NCBI GenBank assembly: GCA_024280835.1
Contig: JAJRPJ010000010.1
Coordinates: forward strand, 372,001 to 436,000
Source of the DNA: Candidatus Zixiibacteriota bacterium
Lineage (GTDB): Bacteria; Zixibacteria; MSB-5A5; GN15; JACZUZ01
Direction of reading: 5' to 3'
DNA length: 64,000 bases
The notes under the pieces were generated by a model. It was not told where the DNA came from. It ran no database searches and saw only the letters and a program-made list of their open reading frames with translations. The position numbers and the translations under genes were made by a program. Below, piece by piece: positions 24,224-33,075 of the stretch. Each line of letters opens with the position of its first letter. The first letter of the stretch is position 1.

Positions 24224-25822
24224 GTGGTTGAAAAGAACAAATCGAGCGATGGCTCTACCCAGAACAAGGGCATGATGGGCTCAGTTTCGGTCGTTAGCGG
24301 CGCTACTGCGATTTCTCGTGTGCTGGGATTAGTCCGGGTTCAGTTGATGGCCAGCTATTTTGGGGCTTCGATGGCCGCTGACGCCTTTTTTGTAGCCTAC
24401 CGAATCCCGAACTTATTCCGTGATTTATTTGCCGAAGGATCGCTTTCGACGGCTTTTGTGCCTGTTTTCAAAAAGACTCTTGTAGCTGAGGGCCAGAAGC
24501 GGGCTAACGAGCTATCGGCTCGCATGTTCACATTGTTGTTTCTGGCTTTAGTGGGAACTGTTGCGCTGGGGATAATATTCTCTTCCACATTTGTCTATTT
24601 GATGGCTGGCGGTTTCGCAGATGTGCCTGGGAAGTTCGAACTAACTGTTGTCCTGACTCGTTGGCTGTTCCCATACTTGTTATTTATTTCACTTTCGGCT
24701 CTGCTGATGGGGATATTGAATTCCTACGGCAAGTTTGGTATTCCTGCTTTGGCCTCATCAATGTTCAATATCGCCATGATTCTTTCAATGGTCTTTCTCT
24801 ATGAGGTTTTTGAAGTTCCTGTCTACTGTTTAATTGTCGGTGTGCTAGTAGGTGGAATCGGTCAATTCGCGATTCAGGTTCCGACTTTGTATCGACTTGG
24901 GAGTTCCTTGCGCTTTGATTTCAATTTCAAAGACAAGGGCCTCAAGGCTGTGGGTAAATTGATGGCTCCGATGATAATCGGACTCAGCGCCACTCGCGTA
25001 AATATCTTTGTGGCAACCTTGTTGGCTTCGATGCAAGGCGGGGGAGCGGTTTCTTATTTGGTCTATGCTTATCAATTGATGCATTTTCCACAAGGTGTGT
25101 TTGCAGTTGCTATCGGTACTGTCGCTTTGCCACGCGCCTCGGAGTTTGTGGCCAATAACGATTTTACAGGGTTGGCCAAGACTGTCCGCTCGGCGACACG
25201 GATGATGCTCTTCCTGATAATCCCTTCGGCAGTGTATTTGGCGTTGTTCAATGAGGATTTGATAAATGCAATTTATTTGCGTGGGGCTTTTAATGCCACT
25301 GACGCTGCGGAAGTTAGTCGGGCTTTGTTCTGGTATTCTCTGGGATTGCCTGCGCTATCGGGAGTGCGTGTTCTCACGCCGATTTTCTACGCTTTTTCTG
25401 ATTCTAAGACACCGATGCGGTATTCTGTGATTTCAGTTGTCGCTAACATAGTCTTGGCGCTGGCTCTAGTTCAAGCGCCTTGGGTTCAGATGGGCTTCGC
25501 AGGACTGGCTGCCGCTACATCGGCGGCGGGGTGGCTCAATTTGATCTTGTTGATTGTTGGTTTGAATAGACGAAAAGTTATTTCAGGCGCAGGGCAATAC
25601 TTGGAGTCTGTTATCAAAACAACTCTGGGCGCTGTGGCGATGGCTTTGGTCATGTACTTCCAGCCATTTGATTTGTCCTTGGGCATGACCGGACTTCTCG
25701 GCAAAGCTACAGGACTCATGCTCACAGTTGGCTCTGGAGCTGTAGTGTATTGGTTGACAACATTAGCTCTGGGACTTTCTGAGGCGCATCGTCCGCTAAA
25801 TTGGCTAAGTCGTAAGTTTTAA
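24224..25822 (+). CDS. murJ: Lipid II flippase MurJ (MviN family)
   Basis: Integral membrane MOP-superfamily flippase that moves lipid II across the inner membrane for peptidoglycan synthesis. Seen: the N-terminal signature VVSGATAISRVLGLVRVQLMASYFGAS, AYRIPNLFRDLFAEGSLSTAFVPVF, and many hydrophobic helices (about 14) with RxxxxxxFPQGVFAVAIGTVALPRAS in the middle. 532 aa is normal. The frame begins at GTG 24224, with ATG 24254/24257 (residues 11-12 region) as possible alternatives; no strong SD. Stands alone between rpsT (divergent) and comEC. Confidence 0.94.
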   Translation: MVEKNKSSDGSTQNKGMMGSVSVVSGATAISRVLGLVRVQLMASYFGASMAADAFFVAYRIPNLFRDLFAEGSLSTAFVPVFKKTLVAEGQKRANELSARMFTLLFLALVGTVALGIIFSSTFVYLMAGGFADVPGKFELTVVLTRWLFPYLLFISLSALLMGILNSYGKFGIPALASSMFNIAMILSMVFLYEVFEVPVYCLIVGVLVGGIGQFAIQVPTLYRLGSSLRFDFNFKDKGLKAVGKLMAPMIIGLSATRVNIFVATLLASMQGGGAVSYLVYAYQLMHFPQGVFAVAIGTVALPRASEFVANNDFTGLAKTVRSATRMMLFLIIPSAVYLALFNEDLINAIYLRGAFNATDAAEVSRALFWYSLGLPALSGVRVLTPIFYAFSDSKTPMRYSVISVVANIVLALALVQAPWVQMGFAGLAAATSAAGWLNLILLIVGLNRRKVISGAGQYLESVIKTTLGAVAMALVMYFQPFDLSLGMTGLLGKATGLMLTVGSGAVVYWLTTLALGLSEAHRPLNWLSRKF

Positions 25823-25853
25823 TCGCGCCAATAATAAACAGCGCCCGATTTGT

Positions 25854-25882
25854 TTGACAGTTTGCCGTTACAAAGCTATTTT
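25854..25882 (+). promoter_or_regulatory. Sigma70-type promoter for comEC
   Basis: TTGACA (25854-25859), 17-nt spacer, TATTTT (25877-25882), 30 nt before the comEC ATG at 25912; predicted 5' leader is only about 20 nt. Confidence 0.6.
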
Positions 25883-25911
25883 GACTTTCATTGTAAAGTG
25901 AGCCGTGCGGC

Positions 25912-28395
25912 ATGAATGAGCAAGAATCAGAAAAAAACACTCCCAAAGTCACTAGTCCGAAGCCAAGTTCTGCGACAGGGCTCTCCAAACCCTCCAATCT
26001 CTCAGCCCGATTTGCTCCACTGGCTTATCGGCGGCCAGCGTTGTTTGCGCTGGTAGCTATTTGTTCAGGTATAGTTCTTGGGCAATATAATTTACTGACA
26101 TACTGGGCATGGTTAGCGACTGCGCTATTGGCGCTAACAGGCGCTGGAGTTGCGCTCTCTGGCGCACAGCCCTCAAGGGTAAGGTTCAAATCTGGTATAG
26201 CATTGACATTGCTGGGACTATTGGCATTGCTATCTTTTCGAGTTGTCTACTCACGGTCTGGCTCTCCGCCAGATCATATATTACATAGTGTCGATGATGG
26301 TTCACAGTATCGAATCTATGGTAGCATCTCAGACTGGCCAGATGTTCGTGAGCATTCGACTCGCTTGACTGTCAGAATAGACTCGACTGCCAGAGTTGTC
26401 GCGGAGGGGCGCTATGGGAAGACAGCGCCTCGTAGTGGATCGGTGATGGTGTATGTCAACACACAGACCACAGACTTCCAGTATGCGGATCGCATTGTTT
26501 TTTCAGGCAAGTTTGTAAGCGTTCCAGAGAAGAAAAATCCAGGTGGTTTTGACTACGCTCGCTATTTGCGATGGAATGATGTGTTTGCAATGGTCTACTT
26601 GCCACATCACTTTGGAGTTGTTAGAAACCCTGAAACAAGTCTTAGTGTTGGGGGACTGACACGATTTGTTCGGGAATACATACTATCAGTTTTTAGGCAA
26701 GTTCTTCAAGAGCAACCCGCCGCTTTAGCTTCAGGGTTTTTGATAGGTGAGACTACAGGGATAGATGACGATGTCTATCGCCAGTTTCGCCGTAGTGGGA
26801 CGTTGCATTTGTTGGCGGTTTCGGGGTCAAATGTTGCAGTGGCTTTGTTAGTGTTGCGGATGTTCCTTTGGCCTTTTCCAATTGGGCGCCGAAAGCGGTA
26901 TTTTGTTCTCATACTGGGAGCTATTTTCTTTTCGTTCATCTCGCACAATGATCCTTCGGTTGTTCGCGCTAGTGTGATGGTGACTTTGTTTTTGCTCGGT
27001 AGAACATTTGAACGCAAAATAGATTATCACAATATTATTGCCGCTTCGGGGGCAATAATTCTACTGTGGAATCCAAATCAACTTTTTGATGTGGGATTTC
27101 AGTTATCGTTTGTTGTCACTTGGGCGCTGATCCTATTTTTGCCTCCAATTCATCACTATTGCGAACGTTGGCGGCGTGCTCTGTGGTACAAGTTCCTAGC
27201 TCTGCCATTGACTTTTGCTTTTGTCGCCCAATTGAGCTCAATTCCGATTGTCCTCTACTATTTTGGTGTTGCGCCTTTGAACGCCACCATTTCGAATCTG
27301 ATAATTGGCCCAGCAGTCGGAGGAGCGGTGGCTTTGTCATTGATAACTTTGGTGGGCGCATCAGTCCTGCCATTGCTAGGAGCGTTCTTTGGGGCGGCTC
27401 TCAACCTTTGGCTCACTGGTATTCTTTCGGCGTTAAACTATTTGGGTGGGCAGGGCGTGTGGCAATTGCGGACTGATGATTTTTCTGCGCTCTATGCTTT
27501 CGTTGGATTAGCAATTGTGTTTTTGCTAGGGGCTTCACTTACTAGTAGAGTAGCGCGAAGACTGGGCGTCTTTGTCTTAGTAATTGCTCCGATAGTTTTG
27601 TTTGTGTCGCATACTTCACAAAGTATCAGAAGAGACGTTGCCACGACTACTATACTTGCTTCGCGGGGAGGGATTTGTGCGGTTGTCAGCGGCTCGCCGC
27701 CGACGGTGATTCTTTCAGATATTGCCGATAAGCCAGAGAGTCAATTTCAATATGTTGTGGAACCCGCTCTGCGACTAGCCAATGTAAGTGATGAGGTGCA
27801 TTTGGCGCAATTGTCTGCTGATTATCAAACGCTTGTCACTGCGCTAACTATTTGCGATTCGTTTCCACAGTCGGAATTGTCTTTGACGGCCAATGCCGAG
27901 CGTTTGTGGCAAGACTATCGCACACAGTACAAAATCGAGTCTCAGACCTATCAATTGCGATTTAGCTCTGAAATCGATTCGAGTGTTTTGTCACAAGCAT
28001 TACAAAGAATATCTGCGCAAACACCTGTGGACATGCCCAGTCAGGGGAAAGGCTATTCATTGTTTCTTGGATCTACTTTGGCTCTGCAGGTTTCGGGTTC
28101 CCTGAGAGCGCTTTATCTTTCCTCCGCTCCAAGCGCCGTGGAGATGCGAATTATCAAGGGAGTTTTTCGTTCACTCTTAATAAACAATAACCTCTCTCAC
28201 GCTGAATCAAAACTAATTGTCGTTGTCGATAAGCTAGATAGCCCAATTAGTCTCATGCTCAATGATTTCTCACACGTTCTTGAACTGAGAATTATAGCTG
28301 GTCGAAGAAATCATAGTTTGCAATTGACAGCAGACTTTGCGCAACTCATTACTTACATAGAAGATGTTGGGGCTGTCACAATTTCTTCGCATTAG
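25912..28395 (+). CDS. comEC: ComEC/Rec2 family DNA-uptake channel with degenerate C-terminal domain
   Basis: Inner-membrane channel that passes single-stranded DNA in natural transformation. Seen: N-terminal membrane helices, a DUF4131-type soluble OB region with KKNPGGFDYARYLRW (about 203-218), then the competence domain with FLIGETTGIDDDVYRQFRRSG and LLAVSGSNVAVALLV (the conserved HLLAVSG motif) followed by eight or more helices with NDPSVVRASVM. The last ~220 residues occupy the place of the metallo-beta-lactamase domain but I find no HxHxDH; the equivalent stretch reads LAQLSADYQTL. The nuclease-like domain is therefore likely inactive. 827 aa is typical. Own promoter at 25854-25882. Confidence 0.92.
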   Translation: MNEQESEKNTPKVTSPKPSSATGLSKPSNLSARFAPLAYRRPALFALVAICSGIVLGQYNLLTYWAWLATALLALTGAGVALSGAQPSRVRFKSGIALTLLGLLALLSFRVVYSRSGSPPDHILHSVDDGSQYRIYGSISDWPDVREHSTRLTVRIDSTARVVAEGRYGKTAPRSGSVMVYVNTQTTDFQYADRIVFSGKFVSVPEKKNPGGFDYARYLRWNDVFAMVYLPHHFGVVRNPETSLSVGGLTRFVREYILSVFRQVLQEQPAALASGFLIGETTGIDDDVYRQFRRSGTLHLLAVSGSNVAVALLVLRMFLWPFPIGRRKRYFVLILGAIFFSFISHNDPSVVRASVMVTLFLLGRTFERKIDYHNIIAASGAIILLWNPNQLFDVGFQLSFVVTWALILFLPPIHHYCERWRRALWYKFLALPLTFAFVAQLSSIPIVLYYFGVAPLNATISNLIIGPAVGGAVALSLITLVGASVLPLLGAFFGAALNLWLTGILSALNYLGGQGVWQLRTDDFSALYAFVGLAIVFLLGASLTSRVARRLGVFVLVIAPIVLFVSHTSQSIRRDVATTTILASRGGICAVVSGSPPTVILSDIADKPESQFQYVVEPALRLANVSDEVHLAQLSADYQTLVTALTICDSFPQSELSLTANAERLWQDYRTQYKIESQTYQLRFSSEIDSSVLSQALQRISAQTPVDMPSQGKGYSLFLGSTLALQVSGSLRALYLSSAPSAVEMRIIKGVFRSLLINNNLSHAESKLIVVVDKLDSPISLMLNDFSHVLELRIIAGRRNHSLQLTADFAQLITYIEDVGAVTISSH

Positions 28396-28802
28396 AGCTT
28401 TGAGGCCCTAAGGCTTCATGAGAGTGGAATCTTTCTCGAATCCTCCCACGCGCTTTCTCGCAAGTCTGTTCCATTGTAGAATTGTTTCACAATTAACCAA
28501 TCTCATGATCTGGCTACGGCTCAAACCGTTGAGTCACAGGTGTATGTGTAATCTCAGCAATTGCGCTCCATGAAGTCCCCAAAAGCAGTTGCCAGTAAAG
28601 GTAGAGGCTCTCTTGCCCGATATATCAAAGGAGATACTACTGCCAAAGCGTTTCCAATGTTTCTTCAGAATGGGAGCGTCTTTGTGACTTTTCTTGCGAA
28701 AGTCTCTCTTTGTTAGTGTACCTCTTTATGAAAGTACGTTTGTGTGAAACTGTTTATCGTGAACCAATAAATGGCGCCATCGACAAGGCGCTGGGAATTC
28801 GT
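28396..28802. other. 407-bp comEC-DUF4388 gap with possible 48-codon ORF
   Basis: No terminator with a U-tract seen. An ATG at 28570 opens a 48-codon frame (stop TAG 28714-28716) coding a basic peptide beginning MKSPKAVASKGRG, with no SD. Short palindromes occur: AATTGT/ACAATT near 28480 and GACTTT/AAAGTC at about 28687-28705. The DUF4388 frame is open back to TTG 28710 but I place that gene's start at 28803. Confidence 0.3.
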
Positions 28803-30020
28803 ATGAGCTTAGCTGGAAATCTAAAAACCATTTCGTTTGCTGATATTTTGCAATTGCTTTCAGCTGGAAAGAAAACTGGTGTCTTGCAAATTGGTGACGC
28901 CAATCGTTCCAAGGCTGTTGCCTTCCGCGAAGGCGTGATTATTTTTGCCAGCTCTTTGAATAGTTCCGAAGATATGTTGGGCGCCCTGTTGTTGAAGCGC
29001 GGGCAATTGTCCAAGGACGATCTTGAACGCGCTATCGTTCTGCATAAGCAGTCTGGTCGTCCACTCGGTGAGACTCTGGTCGACATGAAAGTTTTCACAA
29101 ACGATGATGTCGCCGAGTGCCTCAAGATGCAAATTGAAGAGATTGTCTATAACCTCTTTAGTTGGCCTGAGGGTGAGTTTGATTTCAAAGATGGCGAAGC
29201 GCCAAAGGATGCGCCGTTTTTGCTAGAATTGCCGACTATGTCAGTGATTATGGAAGGCATGCGTCGTATCGACGAATGGGTAGAAATTCAGAAGGTAATT
29301 CCGAAAGACGATGTACTAATGCGCATGGTTAATATGCCGCAGACTGATTCGGAAGCAATCTCACTAACAATCGATGAGTTTTGTTTGTTGCCGCTTATCA
29401 ATGGTGAACGCACAACTCCTCAGGTGATAGATATGTCGCCAATTGGTGAGTTCCCGAGTTATCGAGCGCTATACAAGTTGATTGTCTCGGGTTATGTCGA
29501 AGGCGCTGGAATGGCGACTAATGTTTCTGTTACAGGAATGGAGAATGAGGAAGAGGTCGTTTTGGGTATCATCTTCCAGCTTTATAACAATTGTTTCTAT
29601 AAGATTCGTCAGGTTGTTGATGAAGTATTTGGAAAAGGTAGTGTGCCTAGCGCTAAGTTCGGCAAGTATGCTACCTCTCCAGATTATGCTAGTATCGCCT
29701 CATATTTTCCTGGGTTTGAGTTTGGCGCAGATGGCAGTCCAGCTTTTGATCGTTTCTACGCTGCGGTGGTCAAGATTCCCGCTCCGATTAGATTGCACTC
29801 TTTGATGAGTTCACTTGAGACCATGCTCACCGACCAGCTTGAGTTGGTCTTCAGATTTGTTGGCTCGCAACAATACCGCAATGCGGTTAGTCGGGTCAAG
29901 AAAGAGATTTCAGAGCCACTGGCGGCGCGCCGTGAACTTGTGAAACGGTACCAAATAGATGAGAATTTTTACACTGCTCTGCATAGGGCTGAACGAATAG
30001 TAAAATCAGCGATTGGATAG
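28803..30020 (+). CDS. DUF4388 (PATAN-like) domain protein
   Basis: 405 aa, cytosolic. The start MSLAGNLKTISFADILQLLS followed by GKKTGVLQI, GVIIFASSL and a DMLGALLLKRGQLS(KD) helix pair is the DUF4388 signature, which almost always begins at the initiator Met; this sets the start at ATG 28803 although the frame is open 31 codons further. A second part (IVYNLFSWPEGEFDFKDGE) is also characteristic. The C-terminal half (about 200-405) is helical and not recognised. Such proteins act in signalling and gliding/pilus regulation in myxobacteria-like systems. It heads the roadblock/MglA cluster, consistent with that role. Confidence 0.8.
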   Translation: MSLAGNLKTISFADILQLLSAGKKTGVLQIGDANRSKAVAFREGVIIFASSLNSSEDMLGALLLKRGQLSKDDLERAIVLHKQSGRPLGETLVDMKVFTNDDVAECLKMQIEEIVYNLFSWPEGEFDFKDGEAPKDAPFLLELPTMSVIMEGMRRIDEWVEIQKVIPKDDVLMRMVNMPQTDSEAISLTIDEFCLLPLINGERTTPQVIDMSPIGEFPSYRALYKLIVSGYVEGAGMATNVSVTGMENEEEVVLGIIFQLYNNCFYKIRQVVDEVFGKGSVPSAKFGKYATSPDYASIASYFPGFEFGADGSPAFDRFYAAVVKIPAPIRLHSLMSSLETMLTDQLELVFRFVGSQQYRNAVSRVKKEISEPLAARRELVKRYQIDENFYTALHRAERIVKSAIG

Positions 30021-30024
30021 AGAG

Positions 30025-30495
30025 ATGTTTAGCAAAAGCATAGTTTCACAGACAGTGAATTCAGGTAGAGACTCTTTGCAAGACTCCTGTAATAGCGTAA
30101 GAAAGAACAACTCGCCTAGTCGGTTGGGAGTGATTTCTAGTGGTGTCTTGTTTGGTGTTCTGTTGATATTGGGAATGCCAGAGGCGGCTAATGCCGCAGA
30201 GATCGCATTGTTGCTGGCTGTGCCATCGCTCTTTGACGGGGCAATTCTGATTGTGGCCACTGTCGCATTATTTGGCGCAATTCGGGTTTACTCGACCGTA
30301 AAAGGAGGGCTGCTGGCCAAGAGTTGGCAGTTTTTTATCATTGGACTCGTATGCTTGGTTGTCGCGCAGCTCTTTCGTTTGGCGGACACCGCTGGATACT
30401 TTCAGTCTCCAGAATTGTTGCGTCCAGTGATATTTACAGCTATGGCGGGGCTATTTTTGCTCGGCGTAATGAAAGCTCGACGCGCATTAAGTTAA
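30025..30495 (+). CDS. Small integral membrane protein, unknown
   Basis: 156 aa; a polar N-terminus of ~30 residues, then hydrophobic helices: LGVISSGVLFGVLLILGM, IALLLAVPSLFDGAILIVATVALFGAI, WQFFIIGLVCLVVAQLFRLA and LRPVIFTAMAGLFLLGVM. Four likely membrane spans and a basic C-terminus. No family recognised. Starts 4 bp after the DUF4388 stop (ATG 30025, GAGAG just ahead), so it is in the same operon and may be a membrane component of the polarity/pilus block. Confidence 0.65.
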   Translation: MFSKSIVSQTVNSGRDSLQDSCNSVRKNNSPSRLGVISSGVLFGVLLILGMPEAANAAEIALLLAVPSLFDGAILIVATVALFGAIRVYSTVKGGLLAKSWQFFIIGLVCLVVAQLFRLADTAGYFQSPELLRPVIFTAMAGLFLLGVMKARRALS

Positions 30496-30610
30496 CAATG
30501 GTTTTTAACTAGTATCAGCCCAAGTATTTGGTTGACTTAAGACATTCGGCGGTTATTAGTTAGCCCCGATAGGCCTATTGTACAAAGTAGGGGTTTTCGC
30601 GAAAGCAAAT

Positions 30611-31576
30611 ATGATTGATCATCACGAAATAGATGAGCGTATCTCCAAGTGTGAGAAGATACTTGGAGCCAACCCAGGCTCACAGATATTCGCCGCACTA
30701 GCTGAGGCACATCGGCGCAAGGGAGACCTTGACACTGCTTTTCAGGTGTGCCAGCAAGGTTTGAAGAGTCATCCGACTTACGGTTCGGCGCATGTTGTCA
30801 TGGCCAAAATTAATCTGGACAAAGGTCTCTTTGATTGGGCTGAGACAGAGGTTGAAAAAGCCGCTAAGCAGGGTGGCAATGTGCATGCTATCGAGCTGAT
30901 TCGATGTGAGATACTGATTGCCAGAGGTGATTTCGAAAAGGCTGAACGACAGATTCGGAAGTTACTTAAGAAAAGTCCGAGTAACTCACAATTACAAAAG
31001 CTATTGGATTCATTGAAATCTCAGGCCGCGCAGGTCGCAAAACCCGAGCAAGTCAAATTCCCAGGTGGATTGGCTGCGGAATTAGCTGGTCGCTCACAGC
31101 GAAAGAAAAGCCCGCCTCTTGGGGCTAATGTGTTAGGAGCAAGCGACTCAGGAGTAAAGGAGCTTGCGACAAAGTCTCCTGAGCCAGTTAAAGCAGTTGT
31201 GCTTTCGGTAGTCGACGTTCTAGAAAAAGGATTGGCCTTAGAGGGAGTTTTCGGCGCATTGCGGCAAGATTGTGATGGAAGCGTCTTTGAGTCTAGGTGG
31301 GAAAACAAAGAATTTGAGGACGAATACTGTTCGGCGGCTTGCGAAACTTACCGTTGTGTCAATGCGACTTTAGAGCGTGTATCTTTTGGGGCTTGTCAGA
31401 CAGTTTTAGTGGAATCCGAGGGTGTTAAGATGTATTTCTTAGATGGCGGAGATGAGCATTTTGTCTTCTTCGCGACCTCAGGGACAAGTACCAATCGTTT
31501 GCGCGGCGCCCTCAATAGAATTTGGAAAGTTTACGAAGGAAATCCTAAGCAGGATACTTCGGTAAAAGGAGTTTAA
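30611..31576 (+). CDS. TPR protein fused to a roadblock/LC7-like domain
   Basis: 321 aa. Residues about 1-135 form three or so TPR-like helix pairs (GSQIFAALAEAHRRKGDLDTAF, SAHVVMAKINLDKGLFDWAE, AIELIRCEILIARGDFEKAE). A variable basic/Pro linker follows (about 140-210). The last ~100 residues fit a roadblock/LC7 fold: GVFGALRQDCDGSVFESRW, a long amphipathic helix, then strands VLVESEGVKMYFLD and HFVFFATSG and a final helix. TPR would supply protein docking. ATG 30611 is chosen; the frame could open at TTG 30578. Next gene begins 4 bp later, so operon. The roadblock assignment rests on pattern only. Confidence 0.65.
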   Translation: MIDHHEIDERISKCEKILGANPGSQIFAALAEAHRRKGDLDTAFQVCQQGLKSHPTYGSAHVVMAKINLDKGLFDWAETEVEKAAKQGGNVHAIELIRCEILIARGDFEKAERQIRKLLKKSPSNSQLQKLLDSLKSQAAQVAKPEQVKFPGGLAAELAGRSQRKKSPPLGANVLGASDSGVKELATKSPEPVKAVVLSVVDVLEKGLALEGVFGALRQDCDGSVFESRWENKEFEDEYCSAACETYRCVNATLERVSFGACQTVLVESEGVKMYFLDGGDEHFVFFATSGTSTNRLRGALNRIWKVYEGNPKQDTSVKGV

Positions 31577-31579
31577 TGC

Positions 31580-32641
31580 GTGAAATCTAAGCAAATTACA
31601 TTTGGTTCTAGCGAAGTCATGCAGATCGTCGTCTTTACGCTCGTCGTTGTGCTCGGCCCGTTGCTTTTTTATCCGCATACCTTTGGCGCGGAATTGTCGT
31701 TTACTTTTTCTACGCTACTAATACTAGAATTGCTCTACTATGTGATAGTCTTTTCGGTATTCAATTCTGGCGTTGGGCTCAAAGCAACGCTCTTGGGCGC
31801 GGTCTTGGCCACGCTCTATCGGTTTACTCTGGCGACTTTGTTTGGACTAATGGTTTTCGCTCCAGGGGGAGTGGAAATTGGTTTTGCGATGCGTCAAGGG
31901 TTTCATGTCTATTTGCCGGGCTTCGCGACATTTGTTCTCTGCAGTCCGTTTGTGATGTTGTCATTTGTGAAGTGGCTCATTGAGCGACTCGATGGCGATG
32001 ATACTGAGGAAGTGTTTTCTGAGAGTCTAGAGGCTAAGGCGGCGGTAGTGTCGAGTAGCCCAAGTTTTAGTGAAACCGCTCCGTCTTCGGATTCAACGGT
32101 TGGTGGCGCTGTTCCTTATTTGCCACACACACAGAATGCCAACGCTTCGGAAGAAGCGCAAGAGGAAGAGTTTGCTTTTGGAGCGGATGCGGATCGTCAA
32201 CGAAATAGCCCTGGGGCTGTCAGTTATTCTGGCAATGGATTTGAAAGAGCTGTCAATTATTTGGCCGAAGACGCTTCGGTGCGAGTTGCAGCTGTTGTTG
32301 ACTTAGATGGGCTAGAGGTCGCGTCATTTTCTCGTGGTGGTTTCGAGACTCAGTCATGGTCGCCGTTTGCCCTGTCGTTAGTCGAAGAGAACACATGGGT
32401 TCTGGAGCGTTTCCAGCAAACCGGCCCGCACCGTGTCATATTACATTACAATGAATTACGAGTTGAATGTCGCTTGGTTGGTCGGCTAATTCTTTTTGTC
32501 GTCTCCGAGGTGCATGATGATGACTTGCTGGGTGTCCGTGTGTCACAGGCAAGTGATATAATTAGCAAATATATATCCGCACGCTACAGCGAAACGCTGT
32601 TTGCAGGCATGGAGGGAAGTAATGTACGAAGCGCTGAGTGA
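31580..32641 (+). CDS. Membrane protein with C-terminal roadblock/LC7-like domain
   Basis: 353 aa. Four predicted membrane helices in the first ~135 residues (VMQIVVFTLVVVLGPLLFY; FSTLLILELLYYVIVFSVF; LGAVLATLYRFTLATLFGLMVF; FATFVLCSPFVMLSFVKWL), an acidic Ser/Glu-rich linker (about 140-215), and a C-terminal roadblock-like unit: RVAAVVDLDGLEVASFSRGG, helix FALSLVEENTWVLERF, strands RVILHYNELRVECRLV and RLILFVVSEVH, closing helix. This would tether a GTPase regulator to the inner membrane. Start is GTG 31580, with AAAGGAG at 31564-31570. Its 3' end overlaps the next roadblock gene by 20 bp. Confidence 0.65.
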   Translation: MKSKQITFGSSEVMQIVVFTLVVVLGPLLFYPHTFGAELSFTFSTLLILELLYYVIVFSVFNSGVGLKATLLGAVLATLYRFTLATLFGLMVFAPGGVEIGFAMRQGFHVYLPGFATFVLCSPFVMLSFVKWLIERLDGDDTEEVFSESLEAKAAVVSSSPSFSETAPSSDSTVGGAVPYLPHTQNANASEEAQEEEFAFGADADRQRNSPGAVSYSGNGFERAVNYLAEDASVRVAAVVDLDGLEVASFSRGGFETQSWSPFALSLVEENTWVLERFQQTGPHRVILHYNELRVECRLVGRLILFVVSEVHDDDLLGVRVSQASDIISKYISARYSETLFAGMEGSNVRSAE

Positions 32642-32963
32642 ATTAAACAAGACCAGTGGTATCACAGGGTCAATGATAGTAGGTGAAGACGGAATCGTTA
32701 TCGCCTCAGATCTCGATAATTCGGTTGAAGAGGAAACTGTGGGCGCGTTGGCGGCGGCAATTTCTTCAAATATCCGTAAGTCGCTAGACCGTTTGAATGC
32801 CACTCCCTTGACTGAAGTGACTGTCGAGGCTCAACATGGCAAGTTGTTCTTAGCCGAAGTTGGTATTGGAATATTGGTTGTGACAACCGAACCAGAGGTC
32901 AATATGGGATTGATTCGGTTGGAAATGAAGAACGCGGCGAGCAAAATCGCTATCGTAGTGTAG
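32622..32963 (+). CDS. Roadblock/LC7 domain protein (free-standing)
   Basis: 113-aa single-domain roadblock protein, the type that dimerises and regulates small GTPases such as MglA. Seen: LSELNKTSGITGSMIVGEDGIVIASDLD shown as helix then two strands, EETVGALAAAISSNIRKSL helix, then strands VTVEAQHGKLFLAEVG and GILVVTTEPEVNMGLIRLEM with a closing helix. Start at ATG 32622 set by GGAGGG at 32611-32616; overlaps the preceding gene by 20 bp. A 20-bp tandem duplication straddles its stop codon. Likely partner of the MglA-like GTPase encoded next. Confidence 0.88.
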   Translation: MYEALSELNKTSGITGSMIVGEDGIVIASDLDNSVEEETVGALAAAISSNIRKSLDRLNATPLTEVTVEAQHGKLFLAEVGIGILVVTTEPEVNMGLIRLEMKNAASKIAIVV

Positions 32964-32994
32964 GACATTACAATGTAGTGTAGGACATTACAAT
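32955..32994. repeat. 20-bp perfect tandem duplication at a stop codon
   Basis: GTAGTGTAGGACATTACAAT is present twice head to tail (32955-32974, 32975-32994). The first copy contains the TAG stop of the roadblock gene, so the second is outside the coding region. Probably a recent slippage duplication. Confidence 0.95.
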
Positions 32995-33075
32995 TCTGAT
33001 AATAGATAACCTCTTATGAAAACTGTTCTGAGTAAGAGTGAAGAATAAGAATAACTGACTGAAAGCGCCTAGATA

